64,000 nucleotides of DNA from contig NW_027478161.1 of the NCBI RefSeq assembly GCF_051020975.1, positions 21,922,001-21,986,000 of the forward strand. The letters run 5' to 3'. Of the stretch, positions 60,166 through 64,000 are shown in pieces. Both the position numbers and the translations under genes were made by a program. Positions within the stretch are counted from its first letter, which is position 1; each line of letters opens with the position of its first letter. The stretch comes from Osmia lignaria lignaria. Its lineage: Eukaryota > Arthropoda > Insecta > Hymenoptera > Megachilidae. A model generated the notes under the pieces. That model was given only the letters and a program-made list of their open reading frames with translations, was not told the DNA's origin and did not search any database.

Positions 60166-63100
60166 TTGCAGATTTATCTCAAGGGAAGGGGCCTGACGGA
60201 CATATTTCGAGATATTTCTTCTTCTTGTTGTTCTTCTTCTGCACAGCTGAGCTGGAAGTGGCATTTGCAGGTCGCAATAGTGCAGAGTTATCTCAAAGAA
60301 AGGGGCCACGGTGTTTCTGTATCTCTATTATGTTGGTGCGGCTTCGGAACTTTTAAATATCTCGATATATCTCGAGAACTACGCATCTGATCAAAAAATA
60401 TCATCGAACATAAAAAGTAGGAAACTTAATTCTCCACAAAAAAGGTCTCTTAACATTTTGCCATAGCTCGCTTCGTTTCCGAGATATTTGCAGATTTATC
60501 TCAAGGGAAGTGGCCTGACGGACATATTTCGAGATATTTCTTCTTCTTGTTGTTCTTGTTCTGCACAGCTAAGCTGGAAGTGGCATTTGCAGCTCGCAAT
60601 AGTGCAGAGTTATCCCAAAGAAAGGGGCCACGGTGTTTCTGTATCTCTATTATGTTGGTGCCGCTTCGGAACTTTTAAATATCTGGATATATCTCGAGAA
60701 CTACGCATCTGATCAAAAAATATCATAGAACATAAAAAGTAGGAAACTTAATTCTCTACAAAAAAGGTGTCTTAACATTTTGCCATAGCTCGCTTCGTTT
60801 CCGAGATATTTGCAGATTTATCTCAAGGGAAGTGGCCTGACGGACATATTTCGAGATATTTCTTCTTCTTGTTGTTCTTGTTCTGCACAGCTAAGCTGGA
60901 AGTGGCATTTGCAGCTCGCAATAGTGCAGAGTTATCTCAAAGAAAGGGGCCACGGTGTTTCTGTATCTCTATTATGTTGGTGCGGCTTCGGAACTTTTAA
61001 ATATCTTGATATATCTCGAGAACTACGCATCTGATCAAAAAATATCATAGAAGATAAAAAGTAGGAAACTTAATTCTCTACAAAAAAGGTCTCCTAACAT
61101 TTTGCCATAGCTCGCTTCGTTTCCGAGATATTTGCAGATTCAGCTCAAAGGAACTGGCCTGACGGACATATTTCGAGATATTTCTTCTTCTTGTTGTTCT
61201 TCCTCTGCACAGCTAAGCTGGAAGTGGCATTTGCAGCTCGCAATAGTGCAGAGTTATCTCAAAGAAAGGGGCCACGGTGTTTCTGTATCTCTATTATGTT
61301 GGTGCGGCTTCGGAACTTTTAAATATCTTGATATATCTCGAGAACTACGCATCTGATCAAAAAATATCATAGAACATAAAAGTAGGAAACTTAATTCTCT
61401 ACAAAAAAGGTCTCTTAACATTTTGCCATAGCTCGCTTCGTTTCCGAGACATTTGCAGATTTATCTCAAGGGAAGGGGCCTGACGGACATATTTCGAGAT
61501 ATTTCTTCTTCTTGTTGTTCTTCTTCTGCACAGCTAAGCTGGAAGTTGCATTTGCGGCTCGCACTAGTGCACAGTTATCCCAAAGAAAGGGGCCACGGTG
61601 TTTCTGTATCTCTATTATGTTGGTGCGTCTTCGGAACTTTTAAATATCTCGATATATCTCGAAAACTACGCTTCTGATCAAAAAATATCATAGAACATAA
61701 ATTGTAGGAAACATAATTCTCTACAAAAAACGTCTCTTAACATTTTGCCATAGCTCGCTTCGTTTCCGAGATATTTGCAGATTTATCTCAAGGGAAGGGG
61801 CCTGACGGACATATTTCGAGATATTTCTTCTTCTTGTTGTTCTTCTTCTGCACAGCTGAGCTGGAAGTGGCATTTGCAGGTCGCAATAGTGCAGAGTTAT
61901 CTCAAAGAAAGGGGCCACGGTGTTTCTGTATATCTATTATGTTGGTGCGGCTTCGGAAGTTTTAAATATCTCGATATATCTCGAAAACTACGCTTCTGAT
62001 CAAAAAATATCATAGAACATAAATTGTAGGAAACATTATTCTCTACAAAAAAGGTCTCTTAACATTTTGCCATAGCTCGCTTCGTTTCCGAGATATTTGC
62101 AGATTCATCTCAAGGGAAGGGGTCTGACGGACATATTTCGAGATATTTCTTCTTCTTGTTGTTCTTCTTCTGCACAGCTAAGCTCGAAGCGGCATTTGCA
62201 GCTCGCAATAGTGCAGAGTTATCTCAAAGAAAGAGGCCACGGTGTTTCTGTACCTCTATTATGTTGGTGCAGCTTCGGAACTTTTAAATATCTTGATATA
62301 TCTCGAGAACTACGCATCTGATCAAAAAATATCATCGAACATAAAAAGTAGGAAACTTAATTCTCTACAAAAAAGGTCTCTTAACATTTTGCCATAGCTC
62401 GCTTCGTTTCCGAGATATTTGCAGATTTATCTCAAGGGAAGGGGCCTAACGGACATATTTCGAGATATTTCTTCTTCTTGTTGTTCTTCTTCTGCACAGC
62501 TAAACTGGAAGTGGCATTTCCAGCTCGCAATAGTGCAGAGTTATCTCAAAGAAAGGGGCCACGGTGTTTCTGTATCTCTATTATGTTGGTGCGGCTTCGG
62601 AACTTTTAAATATCTTGATATATCTCGAGAACTACGCATCTGATCAAAAAATATCATAGATCATAAAAAGTAGGAAACTTAATTCTCTACAAAAAAGGTC
62701 TCTTAACATTTTGCCATAGCTCGCTTCGTTTCCGAGATATTTGCAGATTTATCTCAAGGGAAGGGGCCTGACGGACATATTTCGAGATATTTGTTCTTCT
62801 TGTTGTTCTTCTTCTGCACAGCTAAGCTGGAAGTGGCATTTGCGGCTCTCACTAGTGCAGAGTTATCTCAAAGAAAGGGGCCACGGTGTTTCTGTATCTC
62901 TATTATGTTGGTGCGGCTTCGGAACTTTTAAATATCTCGATATATCTCGAAAACTGCGCTTCTGATCAAAAAATATCATAGAACATAAATTGTAGGAAAC
63001 ATAATTCTCTACAAAAAAGGTCTCTTAACATTTTGCCATAGCTCGCTTCGTTTCCGAGACATTTGCAGATTTATCTCAAGGGAAGGGGCCTGACGGACAT

Positions 63101-63384
63101 ATTTCGAGATATTTCTTCTTCTTGTTGTTCTTCTTCTGCACAGCTAAGCTGGAAGTGGCATTTACAGCTCGCAATAGTGCAGAGTTATCTCAAAGAAAGG
63201 CGCCACGGTGTTTCTGTATCTCTATTATGTTGGTGCGGCTTCGGAACTTTTAAATATCTTGATATATCTCGAGAACTACGCATCTGATCAAAAAATATCA
63301 TAGAACATAAAAAGTAGGAAACTTAATTCTCTACAAAAAAGGTCTCTTAACATTTTGCCATAGCTCGCTTCGTTTCCGAGACAT
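60166..63384. repeat. Ten-monomer higher-order repeat, 3219 bp, copy 2
   Basis: The monomers start at 60166, 60488, 60810, 61132, 61453, 61775, 62097, 62419, 62741 and 63063, each 3219 bases after its partner. It includes the second A/B chimera (60166) and the second 321-base I monomer of the pair (61132). After H the next monomer at 63385 is class J, so the repeat does not continue into a third copy. Confidence 0.94.
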
Positions 63385-63706
63385 TTGCAGATTTATCTCA
63401 AGGGAAGGGGCCTGACGGACATATTTCGAGATATTTCTTCTTCTTGTTGTTCTTCTTCTGCACAGCTAAGCTGGAAGTTGCATTTGCGGCTCGCACTAGT
63501 GCACAGTTATCTCAAAGAAAGGGGCCACGGTGTTTCTGTATCTCTATTATGTTGGTGCGTCTTCGGAACTTTCAAATATCTCGATATATCTCGAAAACTA
63601 CGCTTCTGATCAAAAAATATCATAGAACATAAATTGTAGGAAACATAATTCTCTACAAAAAACGTCTCTTAACATTTTGCCATAGCTCGCTTCGTTTCCG
63701 AGATAT
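63385..63706. repeat. Class J monomer
   Basis: It has the GGAAGTTGC, GTGCACAGTT and GTGCGTCTT marks with TATCTCAAAG, like 37950, and a CGAGACATTTG lead-in. CTTTCAAATATC near 63572 replaces CTTTTAAATATC and removes TTTAAA. An H then J order also occurs at 37628-37950. Confidence 0.92.
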
Positions 63707-64000
63707 TTGCAGATTCAGCTCAAAGGAACTGGCCTGACGGACATATTTCGAGATATTTCTTCTTCTTGTTGTTCTTCCTCTGCACAGCTAAGCTGGAAGT
63801 GGCATTTGCAGCTCGCAATAGTGCAGAGTTATCTCAAAGAAAGGGGCCACGGTGTTTCTGTATCTCTATTATGTTGGTGCGGCTTCGGAACTTTTAAATA
63901 TCTTGATATATCTCGAGAACTACGCATCTGATCAAAAAATATCATAGAACATAAAAAGTAGGAAACTTAATTCTCTACAAAAAAGGTCTCTTAACATTTT
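63707..64000. repeat. Partial monomer at right edge, class I
   Basis: It comprises 294 bases of a class I monomer (GATTCAGCTCAAAGGAAC), cut by the window end at GGTCTCTTAACATTTT. Its spacer has the normal ACATAAAAAGTAGG, so it is not the one-base-deleted I lineage of 28291, 57913 and 61132. The array continues beyond the window. Confidence 0.96.

Larger units (their letters stand above)
1..64000. repeat. Satellite DNA array, 322-bp monomer, head to tail, window-filling
   Basis: Marker strings such as CATAGCTCGCTTCG, GGCTTCGGAAC and CTGATCAAAAAATATC recur every 322 bases from one end of the window to the other, always in the same orientation. Monomer starts step 278, 600, 922, 1244 and so on to 63707. 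The net drift over 197 steps is only -5 bases: three +1 insertions, five -1 deletions and one -3 deletion. Neighbouring copies differ by a modest number of substitutions that group into about 13 classes. No other sequence interrupts the array. Both ends are open, so the true array is longer than 64 kb. The likely role is structural or heterochromatic, possibly centromeric, but no sequence feature proves a function. I do not recognise the satellite family. Confidence 0.99.

Noticed and set aside
1190..61918. 65- to 69-codon minus-strand reading frames, mainly over class A monomers
   Set aside because: The 65-codon frames start at GTG and the two 69-codon frames (3402-3611 and 4691-4900) at TTG. 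They overlap the + strand frame and depend on class-specific bases that remove stops. They are shadows of the repeat.
10405..63632. Extra overlapping frames at 10405-10611, 59831-60034 and 63444-63632
   Set aside because: Each starts at GTG or TTG and results from a single private change (a lost stop, GTGTCCGAG, or a longer window in a J copy). There is no support for coding.
278..63931. About 190 near-identical 74-codon + strand reading frames, one per monomer
   Set aside because: They start at TTG rather than ATG, have no recognisable domain, vary at many amino acid positions, and exist only because the repeat is homogeneous. Six copies carry stops. They are not annotated as genes.
1..64000. 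CRISPR array
   Set aside because: The repeated unit is 322 bases with no unique spacers between repeats, and no cas genes are present.
1..64000. Tandem RNA gene cluster (5S rRNA, snRNA or tRNA repeats)
   Set aside because: No 5S core, tRNA arm pattern or internal A/B box pair was seen in the monomer on either strand, and there is no T-run terminator in a fitting place.
1..64000. Tandem transposon or integron-like element
   Set aside because: There are no transposase, integrase or reverse transcriptase frames, no terminal repeats and no target-site duplications. The monomer is simply head to tail.

Overview
The whole window is one uninterrupted tandem array of a satellite DNA with a 322-base monomer. 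It enters mid-monomer at base 1 and leaves mid-monomer at base 64000, so both array ends lie outside. In the phase used here (monomer start = the TTG of TTTGCAGAT) there are 197 complete monomers plus a 277-base piece at the left and a 294-base piece at the right. All copies run head to tail in one orientation. I see no inserted transposon, no unique sequence and no believable gene. Of the 197 complete monomers, 188 start exactly 322 bases before the next; the rest are 319, 321 or 323. A hand count on one monomer gives about 40% GC. The arrangement (long homogeneous array, higher-order repeats, unequal-crossover products) suggests a nuclear eukaryotic centromeric, pericentromeric or heterochromatic satellite. 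The species cannot be identified from the sequence. CpG is not clearly depleted (about 11 per monomer by hand count, about 13 expected), which fits a lightly methylated genome such as many invertebrates, but that is only an inference.

Monomers fall into recurring variant classes, named here by marker bases. A: GCTGAGCTGG with TTTGCAGGTCGC. B: GATTCATCTC, GGGGTCTGAC, CTCGAAGCGG, GTACCTCT, TCATCGAAC. C: GGAAGTGGCC, CTTGTTCTGC, TATCCCAAAG, GTGCCGCTT (C' has the first two marks but lacks GTGCCGCTT). D: CGCAGTAGTG, then usually AGAAGAT and GGTCTCCTAAC. E: TTTGCATATT with CGCACTAGTG. F: GGCCTAACGG, CTAAACTGG, TTTCCAGCTC or TTTTCAGCTC. G: GATATTTGTTC with GCTCTCACTAG. H: TTTACAGCTC with AAAGGCGCC. 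I: GATTCAGCTCAAAGGAAC. J: GGAAGTTGC, GTGCACAGTT, GTGCGTCTT. K: CGCACTAGTG without the E mark. L: near consensus. N: TTTCCAGCTC with AATGAAAGG. A slash marks a chimera (5' class/3' class); * marks a copy whose long frame has a stop codon.

Layout: 1-277 A (partial); 278-3176 B N F A K I N F A; 3177-5754 I/N F A K I/N F A A; 5755-7686 B N F A K I; 7687-9937 A I K L F D E; 9938-13156 A B C D E F A B C D; 13157-15732 B* C' E I E E F G; 15733-18308 A B C C D E F A; 18309-20562 H A B C L K F; 20563-22494 A L/C C D E F; 22495-25392 A H A B/C D E F/K K F/K; 25393-27324 A* H A B/C E F/K; 27325-30865 A L K I J A B C' L E/G H; 30866-36661 two copies of A B C C D* E/F A L L; 36662-42456 E G G H J E D E I/B C' L E F E F G F/G H; 42457-51150 three copies of A B C C C' G F G H; 51151-52760 shortened fourth copy A B* C C' G; 52761-56946 B C' C' G F D E F D E B C C/J; 56947-63384 two copies of A/B C C' I J A B F G H; 63385-64000 J I (partial).

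Nothing here works as a set of genes. The content is repeat evolution: local amplification of 4-, 6-, 9- and 10-monomer units, chimeric monomers at crossover points, and a left-to-right change in which classes are present. The monomer itself carries a 25-base internal duplication and six copies of a GAGATA core in two orientations.
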